From contig CM037879.1 in the NCBI GenBank assembly GCA_021292165.1, positions 41,687,802 through 41,751,801 on the forward strand: DNA of 64,000 nucleotides, given 5' to 3'. The notes beneath the pieces are model-generated. The model searched no databases and was not told the origin of the DNA. It saw only the letters and a list, made by a program, of their open reading frames with translations. The DNA comes from Shinisaurus crocodilurus. Lineage: Eukaryota > Chordata > Lepidosauria > Squamata > Shinisauridae. Each line of letters starts with the position of its first letter. Position 1 is the first letter of the stretch. A program made the position numbers and the translations under genes. Of the stretch, positions 23,746-35,370 are shown in pieces.

Positions 23746-23797
23746 CCTCATAAAGCTATAGCTGACTGAGGATTTGGATGCGGGTCTCCCGTGTCCC

Positions 23798-23983
23798 TCC
23801 AGTATCAGAGGCAGTATGTCGATGTATACCAGTTGCTGGGGAACATGGGTGGGAGGGTGCTGTTACACTCATGTCCTGCTTCTAGGATTCCATGGGCAGC
23901 TGGTTGGCTGCTGTGTGAACAGAATGCTGGACTAGATGGACCCTTGGTCTGATCCAGCAGGGCTCTTCTTATGTTCTTATGTC
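23798..23983 (+). mobile_element. CR1 LINE, 3' UTR fragment
   Basis: CAGAGGCAGTATG, GTATACCAGTTGCTGGGG, GCTGGACTAGATGGACCC and CTGATCCAGCAGGGCTCTTC, ending TTATGTTCTTATG, are the standard CR1 3' UTR blocks. Confidence 0.9.
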
Positions 23984-24045
23984 TAACATCTGATGGAGGG
24001 GGCGCTTCCCTTTTATCTTACGTTCATTGCATTGACACATCATGA

Positions 24046-24212
24046 ATACATAGGCTCATAAGAGTTGGAAGGGGCCTACAAGGCCATCGAGTCCAACCCC
24101 CTGCTCAATGCAGGAAACTAGAGGAGGGGTCTCCCATCCAAGTAATAACCAGACCTGACCCTGCTTAGCTTTCCACACTCAGACAAGCTGAGCCAGTGTA
24201 AGCCACAGGCCT
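24046..24212 (-). mobile_element. 5S rRNA-derived SINE
   Basis: Minus-strand copy. The head reads GGCCTGTGGCTTACACTGGC...AAGCTAAGCAGGGTCAGG and TTACTTGGATGGGAGACC, which is 5S rRNA sequence spanning the internal promoter (box A and box C). The tail GGTTGGACTCGATGGCCTTG is CR1-like. It is a SINE, not a functional 5S gene: the 5S part stops after box C. Confidence 0.9.
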
Positions 24213-24369
24213 CAGTCCTTGGGTGTTCCTGTGCTGAGCCAAATTGGGACCAATATTCTAAGGAGTAACAGACACCTTGGATTGCCCGTAAGCTCTTAAA
24301 ATGCTGGGAATCAATCTTTATTATTTTTCTACTTTCAGCCATAATTTTAAAATAAAAATCCTGCAGCCA

Positions 24370-24600
24370 TGATGCAGTCATCTGAATTCCAGGCCATTCC
24401 TCCTCCTAATTAACCTGCTTTCATCATCCTAATAAAGTTATCCAAACGGCAATATATAATTTAGATTAATTTGTTTCTCCCTGCAAGACATGTTATTCAA
24501 GTAGTTAGATTTTCCAGCAAGACAGCACGTGTGGTCGGTGACAGTAAATGTGAATTTTATGTCAACAGCAGGGAGCAAAGGAATATAAGAAAAAACAACT
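24370..24600. other. Candidate conserved non-coding sequence
   Basis: About 230 bp of repeat-free AT-rich sequence (CTCCTAATTAACCTGC, TAGATTAATTTG, CAGCAAGACAGCACGTG) between repeat clusters. Composition only; conservation was not tested. Confidence 0.25.
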
Positions 24601-24696
24601 GAACAGTATTAGGGCCAGGATCTGAGTGCAATGCAGGGGGTGGGGGGTGTTTTTAACATTTTCTTTGAAGGACATGCACAGGCAGATAAATAGTTA

Positions 24697-25080
24697 AATT
24701 ATGGAATTTGCTTCCACAGAATGTGGTAATGGCCACCAATTTAGATGGCTTCAAAAGAGGATTAGGTAAATTCATGGAGGAAAAAGCTTATCGATAGATA
24801 TTCCTAATAATGGCTATATGCTACCTCAGAATATCACGGGGGAGCAACAGCTGGAGTGAACTGTTGCCCTCATGTACTCTTGTGGGCTTCCCATGGGCAT
24901 CTGGTTGGCCACTGTGGCCACTGGACTTGGTAGACTAGTTATTGGTTTTATTAATGGTTTTATTGTGTGTGTGCTTTTATTTTGTATGGCATCCTGATAG
25001 TTTTGGGTATAGCGTGACTCATTAAAAAAACTAATAATAAGTTGTTGGCCTGATCCAGCAGGGCTCTGTGTTCTTATAGA
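24697..25080 (+). mobile_element. CR1 LINE, 3' UTR fragment
   Basis: GGCCACCAATTTAGATGGC, AATTCATGGAGGAAAAAGC, GCATCTGGTTGGCCACTG and GGCCTGATCCAGCAGGGC are in CR1 order; 24935-25040 is foreign sequence (TTTTATTGTGTGTGTGC) that interrupts it. Confidence 0.85.
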
Positions 25081-25527
25081 AATTTGTAGGAATGAATCAG
25101 TGACCATCCAAATATTGGTGGACTAGATCAGCTTCTGCTAATTTCACTGTTTTCCAGGTAAAAAACCAATTTGTCACGAAGTAAAAAGGGTTTGATCAGG
25201 GAATTATTCCCTGAACCCTTTTGCATACGTGCTGACTTTACTCATTTTAAGCGATTGATGTAATCTCTTCCATGGTCCAAGGAGCACAGTCAAAAAGTGC
25301 TTCCATACATTGTGACTTCCATTGTCATCAATTGTACATATGCTCACAGTCATGCTGAGGACATAATGCCATTTCATAGCTGCATATTTCCCAGTCCAAA
25401 AAAATGCTCAAATTTGCCAGATAGGTTTTTTTTTAAAGAACCCTTTCTTTTGACAGCTATTAAATGTAAGTGCTTGCGAAAATGGGGTGGGAAGGATGTA
25501 GATCTCCCCTTTCTAGTGTACCTAGAG

Positions 25528-25663
25528 CAGGGCTCTCCAACCTTGGGTCCCCAGATGTTGCTGGCCTACAGCTCCCAGCATACCCAGCCAGCATGGCTAA
25601 TGGCAAGGGATTCTGGGAGCTGTAGTCCAGCAACATCTGGGGACCCAAGGTTGGAGAGCCCTG
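25528..25663. mobile_element. Palindromic hAT-like MITE, family A
   Basis: 136 bp with termini CAGGGCTCTCCAACCTTGGG and its inverse. The target duplication is ACCTAGAG (25520-25527) versus CCCTAGAG (25664-25671). The core is GGCCTACAGCTCCCAGCAT, then CAGCCAGCATGGC, then the inverted arm. Confidence 0.92.
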
Positions 25664-26164
25664 CCCTAGAGGCTCAGGGAAGTGTGGAAAGGGGGGGGGG
25701 CATTGAGAACTGTCAGGGCAATACTTAAAAACTAGAGGATCACTCTGCTAAGGGGCAGACATACTCGCTGCCCCCTTTCAGGGCAAAAACCCCTTCGCTG
25801 CTTTGCTTTTGAATTGACAGCTTGCCAATTGAAAGCTATCAAGTGTGCGCAAATTAACCTATACGCAGCCTTGCTTTGCGAGTATCCATGGATGTTACCT
25901 ACTGCACTTTGACAGCAGACACATACCAAGACGTTGGCCAAGCAAGTCTCCACATTTCATGCAGCCGTAAGTGTGCACCTGCGAAAGGCCAAGAAGGTTT
26001 TTTTTAAAAAAATTACGATCTCATTTACGCACCTTTCTGCTGCCCCCCAAAAGAAAGGGTAACGAGCCAGTAGCGCTCACTCCGAAGTGCCACGTCCATC
26101 GGAGGAGCGGCTGTCACTGTTGGCAGCACAGACAAGAGCAGCAAGGGGCTTTTGCCGCTCTTGC

Positions 26165-26395
26165 CGAGCAGCTTGCAACCCACGATGGGATCAGTCTCCT
26201 GGGTTTAGATGAGACGACAAGCCATTGTGGGTCCAACAACCCCTAGAACGAGCCATGGGTTGTCAGGGTGGCTTTTTGCCCCCCAAACAAGCAACTGTGC
26301 AGGAAGCGGTCCAGGTTCACATGACACGACAACCCACTGTGGCCAGTTACCCACGATGGGTTGCCATGTCGTGCGAAGCCAGTCGATGTGTGACC
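26165..26395. mobile_element. Palindromic MITE, GGGTTATTTAA/CAACCCA family
   Basis: Repeated inverted modules: CAACCCACGATGGG, ACGACAAGCCATTGTGGG, GAGCCATGGGTTGTC and GACACGACAACCCACTGTGG, ending GGGTTGCCATGTCGTGCG. Boundaries are approximate. Confidence 0.55.
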
Positions 26396-27232
26396 TGGCG
26401 GTGATGCTCGTGGTCCCCGCAGAATTTTTCCAAAGCATTTCAGCCACAGGAGTCGCCATCAGTAGGCTGAAACTGTACGCTTGGATGTGCCCGACCACAT
26501 ATTCTACCATGTCCCTCTTGGGGATGGTAGGGATGCATCATCCAGAAGTACGTTGTTCATCCCTGCTAGAGTGTAAAAAGTAGTTGAGATGTAATAAAGG
26601 TATTGTATATATGCTGCATTTGATGTGATTGGTTAAGCTTGTTCTGCTATTAAGAGTGCATTTTTGCAAATCTGAGTCAGCAAATAATAAAAAAAACATG
26701 TTATATTCCGCCAAATTAGTGTACTTTCTTGATTAATCAAATTGTTCTGGCAGGCAACCAAATGTGCTTGTTTCTGCCAGTAGCTATACCTTCAAACACT
26801 CCCCCCCCGCCGCTTTTGGTTACCTTTTGCTACTGGAACTAGGGGATATGGCAGTTCAACCCGTTGCATTTCTTTCTTTTATTTTTTATTTATTGTTACA
26901 TTTATATGCTGTCTTTCTTCCATGATGGAGCTCAAGGTGACCTACATTGAAATTTCAAGAAGTCTTCCTTCCAACCAGCCACTGATCAGTCCCAGACCTG
27001 TTTGGCTCCAGCAAAATTGTTGCATTGCAGTAGTGTCCGCTGTAACCTTAGCGTCTACTGTAGTCTTGAGTAGACGGTCAGACTAATGAATGAAGCCAAG
27101 CTTGTCTTTTCTCTTTTCTGATGACCCAGAAGATTGAAAGTGTGTTCCCTCGTTTTCATAGCCACCTTAATGTGAGTGGCTAATTAACTGCAGCTGCCTT
27201 TGGCCCCACAGGAAGTGGGCAACCATATAGGT

Positions 27233-27516
27233 CAGGGGTGAGAAACACTGGGCAGTCTGGGGGCCAATTCTTCAAACCCACTGCAGGCCACACTCCCCGC
27301 CCCCCCCCCGCCACCTCTGTGCTGCAGAAAGGAAGGGGGTCACACTTAGATCATAGCCTCTGGTACGAAGGCTTAGGATGGACAATTTTGAAAGCAAGCT
27401 AAATTTGTCCAATCTAACTCTCCATAGCGGTTTGCTGCTGAATTTCAGCAGCAAACCGTGACTTCTTTTCCCAGGTAAAAAGGAAAGAAGTGGGGGCTGG
27501 GTGTTGCCCACCCCTG
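27233..27516. mobile_element. Non-autonomous hAT element
   Basis: Termini CAGGGGTGAGAAAC and GTTGCCCACCCCTG with a perfect 8-bp target duplication ATATAGGT (27225-27232, 27517-27524). It contains the palindrome TTTGCTGCTGAATTTCAGCA and is related to 62783-63178. Confidence 0.95.
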
Positions 27517-28550
27517 ATATAGGTTCTTATGACCAGCAGCCATGATAAATTGTGAGATTTAAGTGTAAGAATATAGGAGCCCGTACACCGGGCAATTTTA
27601 TCTTTTCTACTTTCCAGTTTTGATCCTTTCTGCTTCACTCAAGTTTAGTCCAAACCCCACCCACACAAAAGCTCTGATTATTTTATTTCTGAATTTTTTA
27701 AATCCTTTCAATAAGAAACTTTCTCTGGGTGGATTCCTAGGCAAACTAAAGCAGTTCTGTTTTCATGAGGTGAAAATAAAGTGCCCAATGGGCTGGATCA
27801 GGACTTAGGCATACTTGGAATACATCCATTGATTCAATGGGACTTAAGTTAGTCATGACTAAGTCTGGATCCTGCACCATGTTGATAAGTAGAATGGGTT
27901 GTGTCCAATTCTGTCCTTTCACCAGTGGAACGGATACTGCTGGCACAACAAATTTCCCTTCCCCCTGCAGACCCCAACTCTGTTCCAGAGTGTTAGGGGA
28001 CCCTCCGGAGTAGATTTGGGGCATGGAGGGGGGTCAGGGGGGAGGAGGAGAAGGGAAATGCCTGATGCACAAGAGGAAGACTGCTTGTGTAACAGTGGAA
28101 TTGACCCAATGTAAATACTCATTGGAGAAATGATCAAATTTCTTCTTCGCTTACATGGAAAAGTCTTTTAACTCAATGTATCTGGTAGAAGGCATTGATT
28201 TAGTATAGAGCTAATATAATGCTATTCAGATTAGTTAATATTCATTTAGTAGTTCTTTAAGAGACACTTAATATTTACCTTTTTTAAAAAAAACTTTTAT
28301 TCATCCTGTAATTGACATGGTTCTCCCAACAGGCACGAGCAAGATTAGCTTTTCTACCAATACCACACCATAGGAGTAAAGAATCAGTTTCTCCTCCAAA
28401 ATGCTAGATTACCAAGGGCTGCACCTGGGTATGGATAGGGAGTGTTCTGTTCCAGCACTACCTTGCTTCGTGAGATCACTATAATAAAAGTGCTATGTTA
28501 GATGCATTTTCAGTTTTTACTCCGTTCAATGCTTCATGAGCATTATGTAG

Positions 28551-28774
28551 AGAGAGCCAGTGTGGTGTAGTGGTTAGAGTGTTGGACTGAGACTCATTTG
28601 ACTTGGGTTCTACTCCCCACTCTGCCATGAAGTTCACTGGGTGACTTTGGGCTAGTCACTGACTCTCAGCTTAACCTACCTCACTAGGTTGTTGTGAGGA
28701 TAAAATGAAGAGGCGGAGGATCATGCATGCTGCCTTGGGATCCTTGGAGGAAAAGGCAGGATATGAATGTAACA
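28551..28774 (+). mobile_element. Sauria-type tRNA-derived SINE
   Basis: Full-length plus copy: AGAGAGCCAGTGTGGTGTAG, GGGTTCTACTCCCC, CACTGGGTGACTTTGGGC, and tail GGAAAAGGCAGGATATGAAT. Confidence 0.93.
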
Positions 28775-29160
28775 GACCAACAAAACACACATACAAACAC
28801 GTTGATTTTCAAGGTGATTTACAAATAGAAAGATTAAAGAATGGACGCATGCACAGCAGCTTCCATTGGTACTAAGAATCATGCAAGCTTGTACACCTGC
28901 ATCTATTAAAAATAAAAAATGTTCTCCTGTTTTCCATCACCGAGTGGATGCTGCCAAGCATGCTCACCATGGCATTCAGACACTGTTTGAGGTCTACTCC
29001 ACTGCAAGGCCTGTCCACCATGTTCCCCCCACCTCACTTTAAGTTTAGAAAAGGGGGTGGGGGAGCTGGCAGGGAGGGTTGGTCACACAGAATTGAAAAT
29101 GCATCGGGCAAAGTCGATTACCTGCAATTATATATAAAATCTAGATTTTCTTTAAACTTA

Positions 29161-29500
29161 AGGGCGCAATCCAACGAGGCTGCCCCTTACCCTCCAAACT
29201 CGGAGGATTATGGGCATCTTTTGCAGAGCAGGAGGAGCACGGAGGTGAAGGTTGCCTCCGCGCTCCTGCTCTGCAAAGCAGCTAGATGGCCAATTTTGGC
29301 TATCTAACTGTGGCACTTCGGAGGGGTGAGGCGCTGCCAGGATATGTCGTATCTTGACAGACTCAGTCTCCTCCCCTCCCCACCCCCTAAACCCCTTCTC
29401 TGAGGTCACTCTTACGATCTTGGAAATGCAGCCAGCGCAGCCAGGGCACTCCGAGCAGAGAGCCCCAGCTCAGACAATGTCTAGAGGGCCATAGGATCGC
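29161..29500. mobile_element. Possible TTAA-type element with GC-rich hairpin
   Basis: It begins GGGCGCAATCC directly after TTAA, like the piggyBac-like MITEs, and contains a hairpin at 29221-29277 (TTGCAGAGCAGGAGGAGC against GCTCCTGCTCTGCAA). The right end is not certain; AGGATCGCTCT near 29495 is a candidate. Confidence 0.45.
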
Positions 29501-29689
29501 TCTGTACGTCACTATGGAAAATAGAGCTCTCTTCTATATTATCTAACTATAATGGTGTTCCAGAATGAAAGGGGAGTCCATATTTTTCCCAGCTAACTGG
29601 GATTAGATTTGAGTTTTTCCCATGCAGCTAACCTCTTATCAGTTTCTTCAATCTCTAATAATTTGATCAAACACTGTACAGTTGTTGGA

Positions 29690-30225
29690 GTAATTCTGCA
29701 AGAAAAGTATCCAACGTTCAGAGCTTTTTAGCTTAGAAAAGAAGTCTAATAAGGGGGCGTGATGAAGGTGTATAAAATTCGGCATGGGGTGGAGAAAGTA
29801 AATAGGAGCAGTTTTTCCCTCCCTCTCTCGTAGAACTAGAACAATCCAACAAAGCTCAGCAACGGGAGATTCCAGACATACAAAAAAATAGTATTTATTC
29901 TCACAGCCCATAGTTAAACTGGGCATTCACTAACCCAAGATCTAGTGATGGCCACCAACTTGGTTAGCTTTAAAATGGGACTATACAACTTCATAAAGGA
30001 TAAGGCTATCAATGGCTACTGTTTATGATGGCTATATATTATCTCCCGGTTCAGAGGCAGTATGCCTTTGTATACCACTTGCTGGAGAAGACGAACAGGA
30101 GGGTACTAGCGCACTCATGTCCCACTTGTGGGTTCCCCATTGGAGCATCTGATTGGCCACTGTGGAAAGAGAATGCTGGACTAGATAGGCCTTTGGTCTG
30201 ATCCAGCATGACTTTTGTAAATTTC
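29690..30225 (+). mobile_element. CR1 LINE, 3' UTR fragment
   Basis: TTTTAGCTTAGAAAAGAAG, GTGTATAAAATTCGGCATGG, TAGTGATGGCCACCAACTTG, AGGCAGTATGCCTTTG and GGTCTGATCCAGCATG follow in CR1 order. Diverged. Confidence 0.88.
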
Positions 30226-30799
30226 TCCTGATTTTCAATACTGTCTTAATACTGTCTCAGCCTGCTAAGAACAAAGAAGAACAAAGGCTCTTTAAAGTCT
30301 CATCTAAACAATTCAGCAATGCAATCAATGGTATCTGAGAGATAACCTCCAATATTTGAGACCAGTGTGTTTGATTGTGGCAGCATCCCCAGCATACATG
30401 GAAACAGTCTGTTCAATCTGCATTGTGTTTCGAACATTTAAAACTATCGGGATTTTTTAAAAAAAAAGAAAAAGAAAGAAAGAAAGAACAATGATGTAAC
30501 CTAGCCAAGGTTAAATAACAATGATACAATGCATTTGTTGTGCTCTCAGGGATTACCTAATGAGAGATTTTTAAAAAAATTGTCTTAAGCCTTCAGCCAC
30601 ATCTTATCCATAATTGATGCTCCTAAATCAGGATTAAATTATATACTGTAGAGATAATCCCTTTCTTGAACTATCAGCTTCTCCCAGGGTGATAGTTTCC
30701 TTGAATTTATTTGTCGAGCTAGTCCTTTTTAAACGTAAAAGTCTTTAATAGTAATAATAGTACCATCCTTATTATTGATTTATACAGGGATGTCAGTGT

Positions 30800-31715
30800 G
30801 CATGTTACTTTAAGTTATGGGAACCAGGGAGCCCAAGGAAACAATGGATTTGGAGGAGAGTTTTGAAGTAAGAGAGGCGGCATCATGCAAGTGTTCTGGG
30901 AGGCAGTTCCAAGCAGATGGGTAGGGCAGCAAAGAGAAAATGCAGACTCTCTTGAAGGAGCAAGAAACACTTGGACTGTGCAGGGTGGTGGAGCTGGAGA
31001 AGTGAAGATCATGGGCAGGGATGTAGTGGGATATAAGAGCAGAGAGATGGTGTGGGGGCAAAGCTATGGAGGACTTCAAAGGTAAGATGAAGGAGTTTGT
31101 GCTGGATCCAGAAGCAGACAGGAAACTGATGTAGGTATTTAAAGAGGGGTAAAAAAAAGAAAGAAAGTGAGACAGGCAAATGATTTTGGCAGCAGAATGC
31201 TGGATAGATGTGAGGGGGACCAAGGTGAGACAAGTGAAGACCAGAGCGGGGGGTGGGGGAGACTGCAATGATCTAGGCCAGAGATGACCGGTGTGTGAAC
31301 CCGAGATTTGCCAAGGGGACACTTCTGCAGTGTGTAACAGGAGAAGTGATATAACTTGTCTACGGATATGGAGGAACAAAGGAAGTCTAAGATAAAGCTG
31401 AGGTGGCATTCTTTTTCTATAGGTTTGAGATGACAAAGCAGCCGTATCAATGAGGCTGTTGGAGATGTGGGATTGGAATGAAGGGGACAGTTTAAGGGTA
31501 CAGCTTGGTGTCGTCTGTATAGAGGTGGTACTGAAAGCCATAGGATTTAATGAGGTCACCCAGGGACTGTGTGTGTGTAGAGAGAAATAACAGTAGAGCG
31601 TCAAGACCAAATTCTTGAGGGAGCTTAACATATAGGAGCTTCCACCTATGGAGACTTTGAAAGGACAATTAGACAGGAGGAGAATTGGCTAAGCATAGAA
31701 GCATGGGGCACCAAA
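30800..31715 (-). pseudogene. Old LINE ORF2 C-terminus (CR1/L2 group)
   Basis: A 273-codon minus-strand frame (30810-31631) looks gene-like but is a retrotransposon remnant: it has the ordered features of LINE ORF2 C-termini (IQHSAAKIICLS, YISFLSASGSS, SAWNCLPEHLHDA) followed by a noncoding end. Upstream parts of the same element continue at 33960-34290 (GAAACCAGACTGGAAGG, GGAGTTTGGACATGAAAG), so the CR1 at 31720-33689 is inserted in it or abuts it. No host gene is implied. Confidence 0.7.
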
Positions 31716-31988
31716 TTATTTAGGGTGGCAAAAGTAAAATGAATTGTGAAGAGAGCTCTAAAAGGATATCTCCAAAATGGGTGAATGGGCAAGAAAATAA
31801 CATGTTTTTCAATGTAAGTGATGTAGTTTGGGGCAAATTAATAACTTCACACATATACACTAATGAGGTCTGAACTGGTGGTGACTGACCAGGAGATAGA
31901 CATTGGGGACATGGTGGGCAGCTTAATAAAAGCATCAACTGCTGTGCAGCAGCCTTGATAAAGCCCAGTTCCGTGCCAGGAATCATCA

Positions 31989-32238
31989 TTTATTTATTTT
32001 ACGATACTTTCGAGTCACTCATATTGAAGAAATTTCTAAGTGGCATACAGAAGAAAGATTACCTTCCTGGGAATGCCTGATGGAAAAGATATATTTTAAG
32101 TAGATGTCAAAATTCCAGAAGGGTTGGCACCTCCCTAATTTGTAACGGTAGGGAGTTCCAGAGAGTGGACGCTGTGAAGCTCAATGCCTTCTTCCAAGCC
32201 ATGGTACACTGCACCTCCAAAATCTTGTGTAGTACACC
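31989..32238 (-). mobile_element. LINE 3' end inserted in CR1
   Basis: The minus-strand tail AAATAAATAAATGATG is preceded by GGAGTTCCAGAGAGTGG-like sequence that corresponds to the LINE 3' regions at 6955 and 42567. 5' truncated. Confidence 0.65.
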
Positions 32239-32348
32239 AGGATGGTATTCGGAAAGGGATCAAAAATAATACTGCCAATATCATAATGTCACCATCTTTG
32301 AATCTGTGGTGTGACCACATTTGTGTACAGTTCTTGTTGCTGCATCTT

Positions 32349-32577
32349 GTTGGACTGGGGCTCAGGAGATCTGGGTTCTAGTCCCCGCTCTGCCTTGAAA
32401 CTCACTGGGTGACTTTGGACCAGTCACTGACTCTCAGCCTAACCTAACTCACAGGGTTGTTGTGAGGATAAAATGGAGAGGAGGAGGATTATGTTAGCCG
32501 CCTTGAGTTCCTTGCAGGAAAAAAGGCGGCGTATAAATAAAATTAATTAATTAATAAATAAATAAAGAAATAAAATC
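32349..32577 (+). mobile_element. Sauria-type SINE, 5' truncated
   Basis: It starts at GTTGGACTGGGGCTCAGG, inside the tRNA head, and continues through CACTGGGTGACTTTGGAC to a long TTAATTAATAAATAAATAAA-type tail. It interrupts CR1. Confidence 0.9.
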
Positions 32578-32683
32578 TCAAAAAAGATATTGTAGAGCTG
32601 GAACAAGTGCAGCAATCGGCAACCAAAAGCCCCAGGAGGCTGGGGCAACGGGCATATGAGGAAAAATTACATGTGGGGCTAGC

Positions 32684-32988
32684 GACGGCGCTCTGTTTTT
32701 GAACCACAGCAACCCCGCCAAAAACAGAGCGACGGCGCTGGCGGCGTGACGCGGCGTGCTGTGTGCTACGGCGATGGCGACGAGGTCGGAGGAGGAGGAG
32801 GAGGTGAGGGCGGCGGCGGCGGCAGCAGAGGCGAGGGTGGAGGCGGAGGAGGAGGAGTCCTTGGGCTCGAGTCCCGAGTCGAGTCTCGAGTCCCACATAA
32901 ATTATTGGGACTTGAGTGGGACTCGAGTCAGAGGGGGGACTCAGTCGGACTCACGAGTCGAGTCCCCGAGTCCGAGTCCCCATCCCTG
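32684..32988. mobile_element. GC-rich segment joined to an ACTCG hAT end
   Basis: 32868-32988 is the inverted left end of the hAT element at 21685 (GACTCG array, terminus CATCCCTG). 32684-32867 is extremely CpG- and GGA/GCG-rich and contains a hairpin (GCGCTCTGTTTTTG...CAAAAACAGAGCG) and an ATG in good context at 32772 that opens a frame (MATRSEEEEE, then alanine and glutamate runs). It may be a captured 5' exon, or merely a GC-rich filler of a deleted hAT. The left terminus and target duplication are missing. Confidence 0.6.
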
Positions 32989-33180
32989 GTGTGAAGCTTC
33001 TCATACACTCATAATCCTAGAACTTGGGAAGATCCAATCAGATGACTTATAGGAAATTGTGGACAGACAAAAGAATGTACTTCTTCACACAGCACATGTG
33101 GAATTTGTGCCACAAGATGTGAGAGCCACCAACTTAGATGGCTTTAAAGGGAGACGAGACAAATTCATGGAGGATAAGGC

Positions 33181-33526
33181 CAGTGCCAGCATCAAGGGTA
33201 GTATAGTTGGGCACCTACCGAGGGCCCTCTGACAAGAGCCCCTTGGACTTGCTCCTCTTCATTACTGCCACCTGCTTGTTCACCTGCCTTTCGCTCTGAC
33301 TGAGAAAATGGTGGTGGTGGTGGTGGTGAGGAACAGTAGCGGATGCCTCTGCCTACTGGCTTCCTGGCTCTGCTTGTCAAACAAGCACGTGGTAGTAATG
33401 ATGAGGAAGAGGAGGAGGAGCAAGAGCAGCTGGTGACAATGGTGGTGAGAAGGGAGACTTACTGAGGGAGGGAGTCCACTGAGGGTGTCTTGGTCAAGGG
33501 CCCTCAGAAACCTGGGGCTGGCACTG
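33181..33526 (-). mobile_element. hAT element, CAGTGCTGGC family
   Basis: Termini CAGTGCCAGCATCAAGGG and CTGGGGCTGGCACTG with a perfect 8-bp duplication GATAAGGC (33173-33180, 33527-33534) inside CR1. Two relatives lie in the opposite orientation at 54896-55446 and 60238-60602. The interior holds GGT and GAG triplet runs. Confidence 0.93.
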
Positions 33527-35184
33527 GATAAGGCTATCAATGGCTACTAGTCATGATGGCAGCCACATGCCTCTGAAGACCAGTTGTCTTGTGAGCTTCC
33601 CAGAGGCACCTGGTGGGCCACTGAGGGAAACAAGATGTTGGTTTAGATAGGCTTTTTGTCTGATCTAGGAAGGCTCCTTTTCTGTTCTTACGACATCAAG
33701 AAAATCAATCACACAAGGTGCAAGGACACCCAACTGCTCACAAAATACAGCAAAGGGGAAAAAAAGGATCTGTGGATGCAATTTTATAATATCAAGTCAA
33801 TATAGCACAAATGAACATGAATGAAATACTTCTACAAGATATCAGCAGACAGACATACGTTACATAACAGGATGACAATAACTGTTAGCAAGTACAATAT
33901 TAACAAAAAAGATTCCAAGAGGAGAATTGTTATGAAATATCTAGCGTAGTCATGAAGGGATTAGTTCTAAAGAAAATCAAGTCAGAAAGAATGATCAACT
34001 GTATCAAAGCAGCAGAAAGGTCAAGAACAAGGACAGAATAGAGGCCTTTACATTTTGCAGTGAGGATGTCATCAGTGATGATTGTGAGGTCAGATCTGTG
34101 AGCTGAGTGTGGAAACCAGACTGGAAGGTGTCAAGAGCAGAGTTGGAGAAGAGAAAAATGAAACAGAAGGAGTAAGTGGCATGCTCCAGGAGTTTGGACA
34201 TGAAAGATAGAAGGGAGATGGATGGTAATTGGAGAAGGAAAATGGGTTAGCAGATACAGGTGAGACAAGGGCCTGCAATAAAACTATCATTGGGAGTCAG
34301 GGGCATGCCATAAAGCTACCATTGATCACAACATTAAATATACAATGTATTTGACAATTTTATATCAAATGGACTACAATAGATAGTCAATATGCTATGT
34401 ATTTAACCATGTTTTTTCCCAAATGAAGAAGTATCCAAAACTACCATGTAAATTTAAATCTTAGATTCTTAAAACTGATGCCAAATGGGGAAATACCTGG
34501 ACTTAATTTCTCTCTCTATTTCTCCCCGGTTTTCAATAATGGAAGAAATGCAGCCTTCTGTCTAAGTATCCCTTTGATCTTTTTCCAGTTACCGCATAAC
34601 ATCAAAAGGTTGTATTCAAGGACCGCACTTGGAGATTCAGAATCTTTGCAAATTGAGTGCTAGAAGGACAAACAACTAACTGTTGAAATTCCACTAACAG
34701 ATATTCAATATTCAAAACATGTTGGGGAATTATTCATTAAGATAACATTGGCGTTGCCTGTTCCACTTCTCCCCCCCCCCCCCGCTGCCGGTGTACCTCC
34801 ATTTCTTTTCTTTGGTGTATAATCGAGTCCTCCTTGAAATGGCCCCAAACTTCAAAGCAGTCTTGGGCCAATGTACATTTCCACTGTCCCTTTTGTACTG
34901 AATTGCTGAAATTGATGTGTCAACATTTGGTACTATCACTAGCCGGAACCTGCCATCAGATCAGATGGCAGAGCATCGGGGGAGATAACATTTCTAAGCA
35001 GGTTTAAATTTGGCTTCACTCTCTTAGAGCCATCTGCTTAAGACTAGGAACATAGAAAGCTGCCTTATACCAAGTCAGACCATTTGTCCATCTAGCCCAG
35101 TATTATCAACACTGATTGGCAGCATATTTCAGGCAGGTGTTTTTCCAGATTTTAACAGGATTCAGTTGCTCTGGGCCTGGTTTG

Positions 35185-35370
35185 TACATATCTTTAATCC
35201 ATGGTAGAGGTTGTTGAATTCTGGGTTGTTGTGATGTGTGAATATGGCTGTGCTAACAAACCATTAACCATGAACAACCCAGAAAGAGAACCTATGGTTT
35301 GTTGTTGGGTTGTGAACTCTGGGTTGTTTAAACCATGGGTTGTCATTACATGCGAACCCAGAAGTGTGTG
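35185..35370. mobile_element. Palindromic MITE, CAACCCA/TGGGTTG family
   Basis: GAATTCTGGGTTGTTGTGATG pairs with inverted AACAACCCAGAAAGAG, and GTTTAAACCATGGGTTGTC with ATTAACCATGAACAACC. The right end is TACATGCGAACCCAG. Confidence 0.55.

Larger units (their letters stand above)
31720..33689 (+). mobile_element. CR1 LINE carrying four insertions
   Basis: CR1 blocks appear in order but are interrupted: AATGAGGTCTGAACTGGTGG to GCCAGGAATCATCA (to 31988); GGAAAGGGATCAAAAATAAT to GTTGCTGCATCTTG (32239-32348); AAGATATTGTAGAGCTGGAA to ACATGTGGGGCTAG (to 32683); GTGTGAAGCTTCTC to GGAGGATAAGGC (32989-33180); TATCAATGGCTACTAG to TCTGTTCTTA (to 33689). The gaps are an L2-like 3' end, a SINE, a GC-rich/ACTCG segment and a hAT element. 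Confidence 0.85.

Noticed and set aside
30810..31631. 273-codon minus-strand frame, the longest in the window
   Set aside because: It is the C-terminal remnant of a LINE ORF2, with further parts at 33960-34290; not a host gene.
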